From Thioalkalivibrio sp. ALE14 (GTDB taxonomy: Bacteria; Pseudomonadota; Gammaproteobacteria; Ectothiorhodospirales; Ectothiorhodospiraceae): a stretch of DNA of 64,000 nt. The notes under the pieces were generated by a model. The model ran no database searches, was not told the origin of the DNA, and saw only the letters and a program-made list of their open reading frames with translations. Where the stretch lies: contig NZ_AQXY01000027.1 in assembly GCF_000376845.1 (NCBI RefSeq), positions 151,673 to 215,672 on the forward strand. The letters run 5' to 3'. Below are positions 36,144 to 46,233 of the stretch, piece after piece; within the stretch, counting starts at the first letter, position 1, and each line of letters begins with the position of its first letter. The position numbers and the translations under genes are program-made.

Positions 36144-37226
36144 TTAGGCGGTATCCACCCACGGGTCCCACACGTCCACCTGCGCGTTGTAGCTCTGCAG
36201 GTCCTCGATGATGTCCACCACCCGGGTGTTGCGAACATCCGGGCAGTTCTCCTTGAACGCCAGCCCCATCACCAGGATGCGCGAGCCCACCACCGGGAAG
36301 CCCTTGCGGATCATCGCCTTCACCAGGCGGTCGGCAATATGCCCGCCCATGCCGTCGTTCACCCGCCGCCCGGCCAGGATCATCTCCGGATGGTGGCCCA
36401 CTGCCTGGGCCTTGTGCGTCAGGTAGTACGGGTCCACCCCGATGCAGTGCCCGCCCACCAGCCCGGGCCGGAACGGCAGGAAGTTCCACTTGGTGCCCGC
36501 CGCCGCCAGCACCGCCTCGGTATCCAGCTCCAGCCGCTCGAACAGCAGCGACAGCTCGTTCACCAGCGCAATGTTCACGTCCCGCTGGGTGTTCTCGATC
36601 ACCTTGGCCGCCTCCGCCACACGGATGCTCGGCGCCCGATGCGTGCCCGCACGGATGATGCGCGCGTACAGCTCATCCACAAACCGCGCCACTTCCGGCG
36701 TGGAACCCGAGGTCACCTTCACGATGTCCGGAATGCGATGCGCCTTGTCCCCCGGGTTCACCCGCTCCGGGCTGTAGCCCAGAAAGAACCCCTCGTTCAC
36801 CGTCAGGCCGGATTCCGCCGCCAGCACCGGCGCGCAGTCCTCCTCCGTGGCCCCCGGATACACCGTGGACTCAAAGATCACCACGTCGCCATCCTTCAGC
36901 GCCCGCCCCACGGTGCGGCTGGCCGCCAGCAGCGGCCCCAGGTCCGGCCGCCGGTGCGCATCAATCGGCGTGGGCACCGTCACGATGAACACATTGCAGC
37001 CCGCCAGCGCCGCCGGGTCCGCCGTCATCTCCAGCTGCGCGGCCGCCGCCAGCTCCTCCGGCTCCACCTCCCGCGTGCGATCATGCCCCCGGTTCAGCTC
37101 CGCCACCCGCTGCGCGTCGATATCGAACCCCAGCGTGGGCAACACGCGCCCGAACTCCGCCGCCAGCGGCAGGCCCACGTAGCCCAGGCCGATGACCCCA
37201 ATGCGTACGTCTTCTCGTTGCTGCAT
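36144..37226 (-). CDS. nucleotide-sugar dehydrogenase (TviB/WbpA type), truncated by an in-frame stop
   Basis: NAD-dependent four-electron oxidation of a UDP-(acetamido)hexose to the uronate. 360 residues remain of about 425. Motifs: [14 protein letters not shown] (NAD), [56 protein letters not shown], and the catalytic Cys in [15 protein letters not shown]. The product ends at DPWVDTA because of TAA 36144-36146; a one-base change from GAA would restore the tail. Loss of the last strands probably inactivates it unless readthrough occurs. Start ATG 37226 ([11 protein letters not shown]). Confidence 0.88.
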   Translation of the reverse strand: MQQREDVRIGVIGLGYVGLPLAAEFGRVLPTLGFDIDAQRVAELNRGHDRTREVEPEELAAAAQLEMTADPAALAGCNVFIVTVPTPIDAHRRPDLGPLLAASRTVGRALKDGDVVIFESTVYPGATEEDCAPVLAAESGLTVNEGFFLGYSPERVNPGDKAHRIPDIVKVTSGSTPEVARFVDELYARIIRAGTHRAPSIRVAEAAKVIENTQRDVNIALVNELSLLFERLELDTEAVLAAAGTKWNFLPFRPGLVGGHCIGVDPYYLTHKAQAVGHHPEMILAGRRVNDGMGGHIADRLVKAMIRKGFPVVGSRILVMGLAFKENCPDVRNTRVVDIIEDLQSYNAQVDVWDPWVDTA

Positions 37227-37230
37227 CAAT

Positions 37231-38325
37231 TTAGCCCTGCCCCTTGCGATCAATCCTGTTTTCGGGCTTCTCTGCTGCCTCGCGCATGACATCGATCACC
37301 CGAGGCGCCTGAGCCGCTCTGCTGTACCATGTCTCCACCTTCCGACGTCCATGCGCACCCATGGCCGCACGTTGCTCGCCATTCCCGGCCAGCTCCTTGA
37401 GAGTTTCCATCCAGTCATCCGTAGCCGACGCCAGAAAGCCGTTGCGCCCGTCTTCTACGATCTCCCTGTTCACACCAACGGGCGAAGCCACCACCGGCAG
37501 GCCGCATGCCATGTATTGGATCAGCTTGTAACCGCACTTGCCGCGCTCCCATGGCGAGTCTTCGAGCGGCATGATGCCGATATCGAATTGTTGGATCGAG
37601 GAGACCTCGGTTTCCTCGGACCAGGGCCAGGCCTCTACCGGGGTGCCGACAAAGTTGGCCGCACGCGCACCCACTGCCACGAAGCGTACGCCTAGATCGC
37701 GGTGCAGCCTTTCGAAGACAGGCACCAACGGTTGCAGGTAGCGACTAGTCTTGGGCGTACCGATCCACCCAACCACCAGCGGGCCCTCCGCGCGTTTGGC
37801 GGCCGCCTGATACCGGTCGGTATCCACTACCGTCGGGATGATCTCGATACGCTGAGCGCCCGCGGCGCGCGCCCGGTCCGCGAGGTACTCATTGCCGGCA
37901 ATAACCAGCGCGGAATGGCGCATTACCGCATCGATCTTCCGGCCAAGCAGCCCCCGAACCACTGCCCGTCTGTGCAGATCGTACCGATGAAACAGGGCGT
38001 CGTCGTAGTCAACCACATAGGGCACGTTCAGTTGCGCCAAGACCCGCTCGAACCATGCCGGCAGAAAAGGAAACAACTCTTTCTCGATAATCAGTACATC
38101 GAACTTGCGAGCCCGTAGCAGGGCATACAGCCGCCTCAGATAGCCCCTCACCGTCTCCCTGAAACGCCCGCGCCCGGCGTACAGCGCTTGCAGATAGGCG
38201 TTCGAGAAGAGCGGGCTGATCTCTACCGTCCATCCACGTTCCTGGAAATCTCCGAGGTATTGCAGATACCGCACACGGGAGCTGGCGCCCAGGTCCCCAT
38301 AGCGTGAAAGCAACAACACCCTCAT
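37231..38325 (-). CDS. glycosyltransferase family 4 (GT-B fold)
   Basis: 364 residues. Starts [23 protein letters not shown], with [16 protein letters not shown] and [12 protein letters not shown] in the acceptor half; the donor half has [50 protein letters not shown] and DGRNGFLA. Retaining enzyme with a Glu-x7-Glu-like region replaced by [15 protein letters not shown], as in many capsule GT4 proteins. The stop of the preceding GT2 overlaps its ATG (ATGA). Probably adds a later sugar of the repeat unit. Confidence 0.9.
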   Translation of the reverse strand: MRVLLLSRYGDLGASSRVRYLQYLGDFQERGWTVEISPLFSNAYLQALYAGRGRFRETVRGYLRRLYALLRARKFDVLIIEKELFPFLPAWFERVLAQLNVPYVVDYDDALFHRYDLHRRAVVRGLLGRKIDAVMRHSALVIAGNEYLADRARAAGAQRIEIIPTVVDTDRYQAAAKRAEGPLVVGWIGTPKTSRYLQPLVPVFERLHRDLGVRFVAVGARAANFVGTPVEAWPWSEETEVSSIQQFDIGIMPLEDSPWERGKCGYKLIQYMACGLPVVASPVGVNREIVEDGRNGFLASATDDWMETLKELAGNGEQRAAMGAHGRRKVETWYSRAAQAPRVIDVMREAAEKPENRIDRKGQG

Positions 38326-39257
38326 GGAGCGAACCGTCCTTCGCCCCGAATAATCCGACCCATTCCACGCCACAACATCCGATAGGCCGACCACGTATGG
38401 CGGACCCCGGCCAAGTCGCGCCGCGCTAGACACCAGGCCGTGCGCGTTAGCGGTTCGGCCACCCCGGTGATGCCGATCAGAACCCACGCCTGCCAACGCG
38501 GGAAATGCTTGAACCCGTACAACAGGCGGCTACGCAACGAGTAGAACAGGCGATGCGCCTTTACCTGACGGGAAGTCCCGCCGCCGGCATGAAACGCCTG
38601 CGCGTCGGCAAGAAACACGCTTTGCCAACCAGCTTGGTGAGCACGATATGAAAGGTCCACCTCTTCGAAGTACACAAAAAACCGTTCGTCAAATCCCCCG
38701 AGCCCGTCAAACAGATCGCGCCGCATCAGGAAAAACGCGCCCATCACCTGATCGACCGGCCGCGTATCTCCATGATCCCACTCGGCCATTTTTATTCCAG
38801 CCGCCCGAAACCCTGGTAACTTCTCCACGCCCAACGCCCCCGACAGCAGTCGAGTAAAAGTCGGGAATCTCGAACAGCTACAAGACACCCCGTCCGCTTC
38901 ATCCCTTAACTGTATCCCGCAAATCCCCACATCGGAATTCTCGGGCCGCTCCATAAACGCCAAAGGAACCGACAGCGATTCCCTACCTACCCGTGTATCC
39001 GGATTCAAAAACAGTATATACGGCGACCCACCCTCTCGAGCACCCAGGTTACACGCAGCACCAAACCCAAGATTAGCACCAGCACGAATCACCTCTACGC
39101 CCGCCATGCCCGCGACCTTGTCCGCCGAACCATCCGTCGAGCCATTATCAACCACAACCACTCGACCTACGAGCCCCGCCGCGTTCGCCATAACGGTCTC
39201 AACCGCCTCGACTAACTGCCCGCCTCCGTTCCAGTTCACCACCACGACGTCAAGCAC
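38322..39257 (-). CDS. family 2 glycosyltransferase, rhamnosyltransferase-like
   Basis: 311 residues. VVVNWNGGGQLVEAVETV, VVVDNGSTDGSA, LFLNPDTRV (DxD-like metal site) and GAFFLMRRDLFDGLGGFDERFFVYFEEVDLSYRAHQAGW are the hallmarks of WbbL/RfbN-type rhamnosyltransferases, in keeping with the nearby dTDP-rhamnose genes. A C-terminal hydrophobic region (WVLIGITGVAEPL) may touch the membrane. Starts with GTG after GAGAGG. Confidence 0.9.
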   Translation of the reverse strand: MLDVVVVNWNGGGQLVEAVETVMANAAGLVGRVVVVDNGSTDGSADKVAGMAGVEVIRAGANLGFGAACNLGAREGGSPYILFLNPDTRVGRESLSVPLAFMERPENSDVGICGIQLRDEADGVSCSCSRFPTFTRLLSGALGVEKLPGFRAAGIKMAEWDHGDTRPVDQVMGAFFLMRRDLFDGLGGFDERFFVYFEEVDLSYRAHQAGWQSVFLADAQAFHAGGGTSRQVKAHRLFYSLRSRLLYGFKHFPRWQAWVLIGITGVAEPLTRTAWCLARRDLAGVRHTWSAYRMLWRGMGRIIRGEGRFAP

Positions 39258-39299
39258 AACACCCTCTCCCCCGGCCGCTCAAAATACACACGCACAGCC

Positions 39300-40412
39300 C
39301 TACCCAATTAAATATTCAAATTCTCTCAAGCCACCGCGAACCACGACAAAATAGATATAATTTATCGACACAACCAACAACCATACAGACGGCATCAGCC
39401 GAACAACAAGCGCCCCCGTCGTGGATGTATAGGAAGAACTCATGACAATGACGAGCACAAACGGCAAGAACGCCGTCACAATATACAAAACGCGATACGA
39501 ATAGGCCGAAAACGCAAGAGCCGAATAAGCGATAATCAGCAAAGCCACCATTACCAAAACCGACCCACCCCTCAACCCAACCCTCCCCTTTACATAAAGC
39601 AATGCGGCCGCTGACATCGACAGAACGAAAATAATACTCAACCTCCCGACGACGTTAAGCTCGGAAAACGACCCCCGTGTAGCCGACATATAATGGTTCA
39701 CTTTCCCCTCGGCACCTAGCAGCCGCCCGGCGCCCAACACGGCCGGCTCCAGTGTATTTACTAGACTAACACCCAAAGCCAAGAGTGCCACAGAGGCAGC
39801 CGAACCCACGATCGCACCATCAAAAAAAACACGCGACCTTGCAAGAGCGGACACGCCGACCAAATAGATCACAAAAAACAACACATAGGACAAATGGAAG
39901 AATGGCGACAACGCAGCGAATACCAGTGACGACTTGAAACGACCACGCAAAAGCAACGCAAGCGACACAACCGCGAGAGTCATGGCAAAACCCTGCCTGA
40001 GCCCATTTGTATACAAATCAAACAGGGTAAAAGAATAAGTCAATGACACCAGGAACAAGGCGCCAAGCAGATATCCCACAACCTTCGATAGGTTATACGA
40101 CGCCCACGCAAGAAGTAAAAGCTTCAAAATAGTCTCTAACGAAAAATAGACTTCGTAGCTCGCACTAATACTTCGCAAAAACGCCAACCACACGACATAA
40201 CCGGGTTCCCAGCGGTGGAACTGGGCGAGCTCAAAGGCCGCCGCGTAGACCGCCGAATCCGTTCCTGAGGCAGAATCGCGAAATCCATAGATAACAGAAA
40301 AGGAGGAAACGACACCAAAACAGATGACGAGGAACACACCGCGCGAGAGTCCCCGTCCTGACATGGAAAGGACGGCAAGGGCGGCCAATGGAAATAACGT
40401 TAGAGTATACAT
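39300..40412 (-). CDS. EpsG/Wzy-type polysaccharide polymerase
   Basis: 370 residues with about ten hydrophobic segments. Early motif FGFRDSASGTDSAVYAAAFE-like region (GFRDSASGTDSAVY) and LRQGFAMTLAVVSL in the middle match the EpsG family of Wzy-like polymerases, which join lipid-linked repeat units at the periplasmic face. ATG 40412 directly follows the GT2 stop codon (TGAATG). Lower GC than the rhamnose genes, as often seen for serotype-specific polymerases. Confidence 0.85.
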   Translation of the reverse strand: MYTLTLFPLAALAVLSMSGRGLSRGVFLVICFGVVSSFSVIYGFRDSASGTDSAVYAAAFELAQFHRWEPGYVVWLAFLRSISASYEVYFSLETILKLLLLAWASYNLSKVVGYLLGALFLVSLTYSFTLFDLYTNGLRQGFAMTLAVVSLALLLRGRFKSSLVFAALSPFFHLSYVLFFVIYLVGVSALARSRVFFDGAIVGSAASVALLALGVSLVNTLEPAVLGAGRLLGAEGKVNHYMSATRGSFSELNVVGRLSIIFVLSMSAAALLYVKGRVGLRGGSVLVMVALLIIAYSALAFSAYSYRVLYIVTAFLPFVLVIVMSSSYTSTTGALVVRLMPSVWLLVVSINYIYFVVVRGGLREFEYLIG

Positions 40413-41318
40413 TCAGCGGCTGAAGCTAGTCTTCACGAGGGAGTACGTCTGACGCCCCGGAAGCAGTGACAACAAGGCCTTTACCAGAACGCGAACACTG
40501 AAAGGGTGCTTCAACCATGCGGCGAGAAGCATCCGGCGACCGCGAAGATCGCCAACCAGCATCCTAGCGTCGCCTAGCCGGTGGAGCCAGGCCGCCTTTA
40601 ACGCTCGATCCTTATCTATGGCGCCCCGGTTTTTTTCGTACAGTATCTGTAACGCCGTAGCGTGTGCCTTTTGGTCATGACTGATACTCCCATCAGTCAC
40701 ATGGGACACAATAAGAGGATCCTTGAGGTATTCTAAGGTCGTTACCGCAGTCAGCCGCAGGCCCAAATCCCAATCTTGGTAGCGGGGCATTTGCGCATCG
40801 AATCCACCCGCTTCGTCGAGACAGGACCGTCTGACGACGACCGTGGGCGTGTCTACAACGTTCCGCCAAAGAAGCTTTTCATAGAGACTTTTCTTATTTT
40901 CCAACCCGCTCCAGAGTGGCATTTGCCGACACCCGGAATCCCAAGTCTGTATAAAGGCCGAAAACACTCCGCCCACATGGGGTGATGCTTTCAACCTACC
41001 CACAGCGGATTCAAGTTTAGTACAGCACCACTCGTCGTCACTATCCTGAAATGCAATGTACTCACCTCTAGCCATTCGAATCCCGCAATTGCGGGCCTCA
41101 GCGCCACCCACATTCGAGACCAATCGCTCATAATGCAGTCGAGCATCAGAAAACGCTTTGACGACGCTCTCGGTGTGGTCAGTAGAGGCGTCATCGACCA
41201 CGATCACTTCAATGTCCGAGAAGGTTTGACAGAGAACGGATGTGATGCTTCGAGCGAGCGTAGACGCCCTATTGTATGTGGGAATTATTACACTGACTGT
41301 GGGCTTTATTGGGTGCAT
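40413..41318 (-). CDS. family 2 glycosyltransferase (GT-A fold)
   Basis: 301 residues. SVIIPTYNRASTLARSITSVL, VIVVDDASTDHTE, GGAEARNCGIRMARGEYIAFQDSDDEW (DSDDEW is the metal/nucleotide site) and PRYQDWDLGLRL. Transfers an unknown sugar in repeat-unit assembly. First gene after rmlA copy 1, with a 66-bp A+T-rich gap. Confidence 0.9.
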   Translation of the reverse strand: MHPIKPTVSVIIPTYNRASTLARSITSVLCQTFSDIEVIVVDDASTDHTESVVKAFSDARLHYERLVSNVGGAEARNCGIRMARGEYIAFQDSDDEWCCTKLESAVGRLKASPHVGGVFSAFIQTWDSGCRQMPLWSGLENKKSLYEKLLWRNVVDTPTVVVRRSCLDEAGGFDAQMPRYQDWDLGLRLTAVTTLEYLKDPLIVSHVTDGSISHDQKAHATALQILYEKNRGAIDKDRALKAAWLHRLGDARMLVGDLRGRRMLLAAWLKHPFSVRVLVKALLSLLPGRQTYSLVKTSFSR

Positions 41319-41384
41319 TTTAGTAGGGGTTCAATGATTTGTGGCTTGATTTTTTCCGCGAGGCAAGAAGCACTTCATGGAGGT

Positions 41385-42269
41385 TCAGAAAAGCTGGTCA
41401 TCCAACATTCGCAAGAGATACTGGCCGTACCCGTTTTTCGCCAATGGCGCAGCAAGGGCCCGGACGGCATCTGCGTCGATAAAGCCGACGCGATAGGCGG
41501 TCTCTTCGGGCGAACAGACTTTCAACCCCTGGCGTTTCTCGATGGTCTCGATGAAGGTGGCGGCCTCGATCAGCGATTCGTGGGTACCGGTATCCAGCCA
41601 GGCCATGCCGCGGCCCATGACCTCCACGTTAAGTTCAGCCCGCTCGAGGTAGGCGCGGTTCACGTCGGTGATCTCGAGTTCGCCGCGCTTGGAGGGGCGG
41701 ACCTCCCTCGCAATGTCCGTGACCTGCGCATCGTAGAAGTACAAACCGGTCACCGCGTAGCGGGAGCGTGGCTCGGCCGGCTTTTCCTCCAGGCTGGTGG
41801 CGCGCCCGTTCTCGTCGAAGCCGACGACGCCGTAGCGTTCGGGGTCGGTTACCGGGTAGGCGAACACCGTGGCGCCGTGCTGGCGCTGGGCCGCCGATGT
41901 GACGAGCGCACGCAGGTCGTGGCCATGGAAGATGTTGTCGCCGAGAATCAGGGCGCTCGGGTGCCCATCGAGGAAGCGTTCGCCGATGATGAAGGCCTCG
42001 GCGAGGCCGTTGGGCTGCCCCTGAACCGCATACTGCAAGTCGAGCCCCCACTGGCTGCCGTCGCCCAGCAGTTTCTGGAACAACGGGACATCATCGGGCG
42101 TCGAGATCAGGAGGATCTCCCGAATACCCGCCATCATGAGGGTGCACAGCGGGTAGTAGATCATCGGCTTGTCGAACACCGGGAGCAACTGCTTCGATAT
42201 CGCCTGCGTCACCGGATACAGCCGGGTTCCGCTGCCGCCGGCCAGGATAATGCCCTTGCGTTGTTTCAT
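41385..42269 (-). CDS. rmlA: glucose-1-phosphate thymidylyltransferase, copy 1
   Basis: First step of dTDP-L-rhamnose synthesis (dTTP + Glc-1-P). 294 residues with [61 protein letters not shown] and [18 protein letters not shown] 42269 after GGGGGAG. Last gene of rmlB-D-A-C copy 1 as ordered here (B, D, C, A by transcription). By eye about 85% identical to copy 2 at 48616. Confidence 0.97.
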   Translation of the reverse strand: MKQRKGIILAGGSGTRLYPVTQAISKQLLPVFDKPMIYYPLCTLMMAGIREILLISTPDDVPLFQKLLGDGSQWGLDLQYAVQGQPNGLAEAFIIGERFLDGHPSALILGDNIFHGHDLRALVTSAAQRQHGATVFAYPVTDPERYGVVGFDENGRATSLEEKPAEPRSRYAVTGLYFYDAQVTDIAREVRPSKRGELEITDVNRAYLERAELNVEVMGRGMAWLDTGTHESLIEAATFIETIEKRQGLKVCSPEETAYRVGFIDADAVRALAAPLAKNGYGQYLLRMLDDQLF

Positions 42270-42283
42270 TGGCAGCTCCCCCG

Positions 42284-42826
42284 TCATGCGAAACATTCGG
42301 CCTGTGCCAGCGGCAGGCCCTGCTGGTCCTTGGCGGAGACAAGCGGCTCGTGCTCCAGCGGCCATGCAATGCCAAGGTCCGGGTCGTCCCAGCGGATGCT
42401 GCGCTCGTGCTCCGGGGCGTAGTAGTCGGTGCACTTGTACTGGAACTCGGCCGTATCGCTGGTCACACAGAACCCGTGGGCAAAGCCCGGTGGCACCCAG
42501 AGCATGCGTTTGTTTTCGGCCGTAAGGTATTCACCCACCCAACGGCCAAACGTGGGCGAGCTCTTGCGGATGTCCACGGCCACGTCGAAGACCGCACCGT
42601 GCGTGACCCGCACCAGCTTTCCCTGCGGCTGGCGGATCTGGTAGTGCAAGCCCCGCAGCGTGCCCTGTACCGACCGGCTGTGATTGTCCTGGACGAAGTC
42701 GTAGTCGATTCCGGCTTCGGCGAACTTGCGCCGCTGCCACGTCTCCATGAAGAAGCCACGCTCGTCGCCGAACACGGCGGGCTCGATGAGCAGGACTTCG
42801 GGGATGGCGGTCGGGGTCACGTGCAT
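42284..42826 (-). CDS. rmlC: dTDP-4-dehydrorhamnose 3,5-epimerase, copy 1
   Basis: 180-residue cupin-fold epimerase. [34 protein letters not shown] (catalytic His region), [19 protein letters not shown] and [22 protein letters not shown] (catalytic Tyr). Its ATG is 2 bp past the rmlD stop. Confidence 0.97.
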   Translation of the reverse strand: MHVTPTAIPEVLLIEPAVFGDERGFFMETWQRRKFAEAGIDYDFVQDNHSRSVQGTLRGLHYQIRQPQGKLVRVTHGAVFDVAVDIRKSSPTFGRWVGEYLTAENKRMLWVPPGFAHGFCVTSDTAEFQYKCTDYYAPEHERSIRWDDPDLGIAWPLEHEPLVSAKDQQGLPLAQAECFA

Positions 42827-42828
42827 CT

Positions 42829-43740
42829 TCAAGCGGCTCCTTCGCAGGCGAGTATCTCGGCAAGGGCATGGTCCACGCCCTGTTGCCAGGCGGGCATGCG
42901 CAGGCCGAATGCCGCCTCCAGGCGCGTGCAGTCCAGCCGGGAGTTGCCGGGCCGGCGGGCCTTCACGGGGAAGGCATCGGTCGTAACTGGCGCAATGGCC
43001 TGTTCGGCTACTTTGACCGGCCATCCGGCCCGGCGGGCGCGCTCGATCACCCGGCAGGCATAGCCGTGCCACGTGGTCTCGCCCGACGCGGCCAGATGAT
43101 ACAGGCCTTCAAGCTCGGGGTGTTGCATGGCCAGAGGCAGTGCCTGCGCGGTCACATCGGCGATGAGCGGAGCCCCCGTTGGCGCCCCATGCTGGTCGTT
43201 GATGACCTGCAAGGCATCCCGTTCAGCGGCCAGGCGCAGCATGGTGCGGATAAAATTCTTGCCCCGGGAGGCATAGACCCAACTGGTGCGGAAGATCAGG
43301 TGCCGGCAGCCGCTCTCCTGAATGGCCCGTTCCCCATCGCGTTTGGTCCGGCCATAGACGTTGAGGGGCGCCGTCTGGTCATCCTCGCGCCAGGGGCGCG
43401 TGCCCGTTCCATCGAAGACGTAATCCGTCGAGTAGTGCACCAGCCAGGCGCCAATGGCGCTCGCTTCACGGGCCAGGACGGCCGCTGCGGTGGCGTTCAC
43501 CGCCTCGGCCAGTTCAGGCTCGTCTTCGGCTTGATCCACTGCGGTATAGGCCGCCGCGTTGACGATCACCTGTGGTGCGACCTGCCGGACGGTGCTTGCG
43601 AGCGCCGCGGGCCGCGTTAGGTCGCCACACAGGCCCTCTTGTTCACGACGCGTTATGGCGATCACCGTGCCAAGCGGAGCAAGGGCACGTTGCAGCTCCC
43701 AGCCAACCTGACCGTTGCTACCCAGAACGAGGATGTTCAT
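42829..43740 (-). CDS. rmlD: dTDP-4-dehydrorhamnose reductase, copy 1
   Basis: 303 residues. NADPH-binding [45 protein letters not shown] and the catalytic YGRTKRDGE. Completes dTDP-L-rhamnose. ATG 43740 overlaps the rmlB stop (ATGA). Confidence 0.97.
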   Translation of the reverse strand: MNILVLGSNGQVGWELQRALAPLGTVIAITRREQEGLCGDLTRPAALASTVRQVAPQVIVNAAAYTAVDQAEDEPELAEAVNATAAAVLAREASAIGAWLVHYSTDYVFDGTGTRPWREDDQTAPLNVYGRTKRDGERAIQESGCRHLIFRTSWVYASRGKNFIRTMLRLAAERDALQVINDQHGAPTGAPLIADVTAQALPLAMQHPELEGLYHLAASGETTWHGYACRVIERARRAGWPVKVAEQAIAPVTTDAFPVKARRPGNSRLDCTRLEAAFGLRMPAWQQGVDHALAEILACEGAA

Positions 43741-44822
43741 ACAGCGCGCCCCCTGCGGGCGTAATTGGCGTCGATCCATTCGCGGTAGGCACCGGAGCGC
43801 ACGCGTTCGACCCATCCCGGGTTGTCGAGATACCACTGCACGGTCTTCCTCAGACCTGTTTCGAAGCTCTCCGTCGGCTGCCAGCCCAGCTCATTCGCGA
43901 GGCGGGTGTCGTCGATGGCGTAGCGATGGTCGTGGCCCGGCCGGTCTGAAACGAACTCGATCAATCGCGTGTAGGCCCCCTGCTCGTCGGGCACCAGCTC
44001 GTCGAGCGTCGCGCAAAGGGCATGTACAACCTCAAGGTTCGTCCGCTCGCATCGCCCCCCAATGTTGTAGGTGCGCCCGACGGTGCCATGGGCCAGCACA
44101 TGGCGCAGCGCCCGCGCATGATCCTCCACATAGAGCCAGTCACGGATATTGTCCCCGCGCCCGTAGACCGGCAGCGGCCTGCCGTCCAGGGCATTGAGGA
44201 CCATCAGAGGGACCAGCTTTTCGGGAAACTGGCAAGGTCCGTAGTTGTTGGAGCAGTTCGTGATCACGACCGGAAGCCCGTAGGTGCGATGCCATGCACG
44301 CACCAGATGGTCGCTGGCCGCCTTGCTCGCCGAGTAGGGAGAACTCGGGGCATACGGCGTGTCTTCCGTAAAGGCGGGATCCTCCGGCCCGAGATCCCCG
44401 TACACCTCGTCCGTGGATACATGATGGAAGCGGAAGCGTTCTTTCGCTTCACCCTCAAGCTCCGACCAGTAGCCTCGAGCCGCTTCCAGCAGGTTGTGCG
44501 TTCCGGTCACGTTGGTCTCCACGAACGCCGCCGGCCCTTCGATGGACCGATCCACGTGAGATTCCGCCGCCAGGTGCATCACCGCGTCCGGGCGGTGCTC
44601 CCGAAATACCCGCTCCAGCGCTGCGCGGTCCGTGATATCCACGTGCTCGAACACATGTCGCGGGTTCTCACGCGCATCCGCCAGGGACTCCGGGTTCCCC
44701 GCATAGGTCAACGCATCCACGTTGATAACGGTCGCATCCGTCTCGCCAATGTACTGGCGCACAACCGCAGAGCCGATGAACCCGGCTCCCCCGGTAACAA
44801 GTACTCGCTCTGGTTGACTCAA
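43737..44822 (-). CDS. rmlB: dTDP-glucose 4,6-dehydratase, copy 1
   Basis: 361 residues. NAD motif [40 protein letters not shown] (catalytic Asp-Glu), [14 protein letters not shown] (Tyr-x3-Lys) and [13 protein letters not shown]. The frame opens with TTG at 44822 after an AAGGG box; no ATG fits the family N-terminus. First gene of the copy 1 operon; a tandem heptamer repeat lies just upstream. Confidence 0.96.
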   Translation of the reverse strand: MSQPERVLVTGGAGFIGSAVVRQYIGETDATVINVDALTYAGNPESLADARENPRHVFEHVDITDRAALERVFREHRPDAVMHLAAESHVDRSIEGPAAFVETNVTGTHNLLEAARGYWSELEGEAKERFRFHHVSTDEVYGDLGPEDPAFTEDTPYAPSSPYSASKAASDHLVRAWHRTYGLPVVITNCSNNYGPCQFPEKLVPLMVLNALDGRPLPVYGRGDNIRDWLYVEDHARALRHVLAHGTVGRTYNIGGRCERTNLEVVHALCATLDELVPDEQGAYTRLIEFVSDRPGHDHRYAIDDTRLANELGWQPTESFETGLRKTVQWYLDNPGWVERVRSGAYREWIDANYARRGRAV

Positions 44823-44853
44823 TTAAACACCCTTTTACAAAACATCAACTTTT

Positions 44854-44881
44854 ACTAAATACTAAATACTAAATACTAAAT
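44854..44881. repeat. tandem heptamer repeat (ACTAAAT)x4
   Basis: Four perfect copies of actaaat in an A+T-rich divergent gap (44823-44909) between rmlB copy 1 and a small plus-strand gene. Could influence promoter spacing through copy-number slippage, or act as an A+T-rich upstream element. Confidence 0.85.
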
Positions 44882-44909
44882 AAAGATAAACCAACTAGGA
44901 GGATAAACA

Positions 44910-45137
44910 ATGAAATACCCGAACAACCTAACGATGAACTATGATCGGTTCGTTGAGGACATCCGCAATGATCATTCTTACCTGACCGAAACCGAGATTG
45001 CTCGCGCCATAGATTCAGGCTTCAAGATCACGCTTCTCGTCTATCACCACAACCGAAATCACCCCGACATCATGAAAACTATCACCACATGGGACGATTA
45101 CGTTCTTTGGCGTGATCAAGTACGTCTGACCCGATGA
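44910..45137 (+). CDS. small orphan protein
   Basis: 75 residues, with a textbook AGGAGG box 7 bases before the ATG. Mixed charged sequence (YDRFVEDIRNDHSYLTETEIARAIDSGFKI, broken here only for length limits as two parts: YDRFVEDIRNDHSYL and TETEIARAIDSGF) ending TTWDDYVLWRDQVRL. No membrane segment. Lower GC than its neighbours. Family not recognised. It faces away from rmlB and ends 27 bp before a REP-transposase element. Confidence 0.55.
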   Translation: MKYPNNLTMNYDRFVEDIRNDHSYLTETEIARAIDSGFKITLLVYHHNRNHPDIMKTITTWDDYVLWRDQVRLTR

Positions 45138-45163
45138 AACGGATATCACACTGCGAAAACGGA

Positions 45164-45742
45164 AAACGGGGAAAGATTTACTTCCCAACCTCCGGCGTGA
45201 TAGCGGACGGCCAGGCCGGCGCTCGATGCGGCAACCGATAATCTGCTCGACCTCGTCCACGAGGCGCGGGTTACCGGTGAGCTGGCCGCGCTGTAGCGCC
45301 TCAGGCATCAGCTTCAGCTCCGGCTCCGGCTCCGGAACGCCCTGCTGCACGAAGCGGGCGTATCGTGCTTGCCGCCTGGCTTCGTTGTCGGCCAGGTCCA
45401 GATAGGCCGGGTCCGGGTTGATCCAGCAGTCCTCCCCGCCCGTGCGCTGGCGATAGCCGGACCAGGGGTAGTCTTCGACGGCCGGCCCCAGCAACAGGTG
45501 CACATGGTTGGTCAGCAGGCAGTACGCATACACTCGAATGTCCAGCGCACTGCTCAGCTCGCGCAGGTCCTCCAGGTACCGCTCGTAATCCTCGGCCCCG
45601 GTAAACACCACCTGCCGATTGTGCCCACGCTGCACCACATGGTGCGGCATATGCGGCAACACCCCTCGCGCCATCCTTGGCCTACCGTTCCTCCTGCATC
45701 ACCGCCGCATCCTTGCGACGGAAAATCAATCTATCCCCGTTT
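45164..45742. mobile_element. REP-associated transposase element with 22-bp inverted ends
   Basis: aaacggggaaagatttac (from 45164) and its inverted counterpart aatctatccccgttt (ending 45742) frame a single Y1-type transposase remnant. The same 22-nt end (ctgtccccgttt core) occurs twice more at 46970-47019. Confidence 0.65.
45180..45674 (-). pseudogene. REP-associated tyrosine transposase lacking its catalytic core
   Basis: The N-terminus is intact (MARGVLPHMPHHVVQRGHNRQ, then VFTGAEDYERYLEDL) and the HUH metal motif is present (LTNHVHLLL). The protein then jumps straight to DYPWSGYR, missing about 70-80 residues that carry the active-site tyrosine helix. The normal stop is also lost, so the frame runs on into the adjacent DNA to 45015. 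Cannot cut DNA as it stands. Confidence 0.85.
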
Positions 45743-45762
45743 CGGTCAGACCTCGATCAGCG

Positions 45763-46233
45763 TTATGTCTGGGGCTTCAGGCGGGTGTCGAAGGAGAACG
45801 CTTGCGGCCCGGCGATCGACAGGTCTTCGAAGGCAGGGTGTGCCGGGTTCAGGAGCAGGTTGTGCTCGCTGGGAATCACCGCCGAGGGGACCCACAGGCC
45901 GACACTCTGCTGGCTCTCGACCCATTGGCGACCGACTTCTTGCAGCGCGGGATAATCCAACCCCTCCCGCGCGATGGGGCCGAGGTCGCCCGGGTCGACC
46001 GCGAGCAGCTCGATAGAGTCTGGGATCTCGATGTCGAAATACACAAACACCTCACCGAAGTCCTCGGCCTCCATGTGGACCAGGACCTCCAGGGTCGCGA
46101 GGGATAACGACTGCGCGGTGTAGACGACCGGGACACCGGCCGGGTTCCAGCGTCCGCCCCTGCGGGCGGCGCCCTGGCCACTGAAGGCCGTGTCGGCGCG
46201 CTCGCCACGCAGGAGCCGGAACACCCGGGTCAA
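45763..46233 (-). CDS. RES-domain toxin
   Basis: 156 residues. Conserved Arg in GGRWNPAGVPVVYTAQSLS, Glu in LATLEVLVHME, and a C-terminal VPSAVIPSEHNLLLNPAHP with the conserved Ser. RES toxins degrade NAD+ and stop growth. Start is TTG 46233, overlapping the antitoxin stop (TTGA), so translation is coupled. Confidence 0.92.
   Translation of the reverse strand: MTRVFRLLRGERADTAFSGQGAARRGGRWNPAGVPVVYTAQSLSLATLEVLVHMEAEDFGEVFVYFDIEIPDSIELLAVDPGDLGPIAREGLDYPALQEVGRQWVESQQSVGLWVPSAVIPSEHNLLLNPAHPAFEDLSIAGPQAFSFDTRLKPQT

Noticed and set aside
34751..36211. 486-codon plus-strand frame across IS110
   Set aside because: Antisense to the transposase and to its non-coding end; no family resemblance or ribosome site.
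45015..45163. C-terminal extension of the REP-transposase frame
   Set aside because: It runs through the element's inverted end into the antisense of the small gene at 44910; a result of the lost stop codon, not a real protein part.
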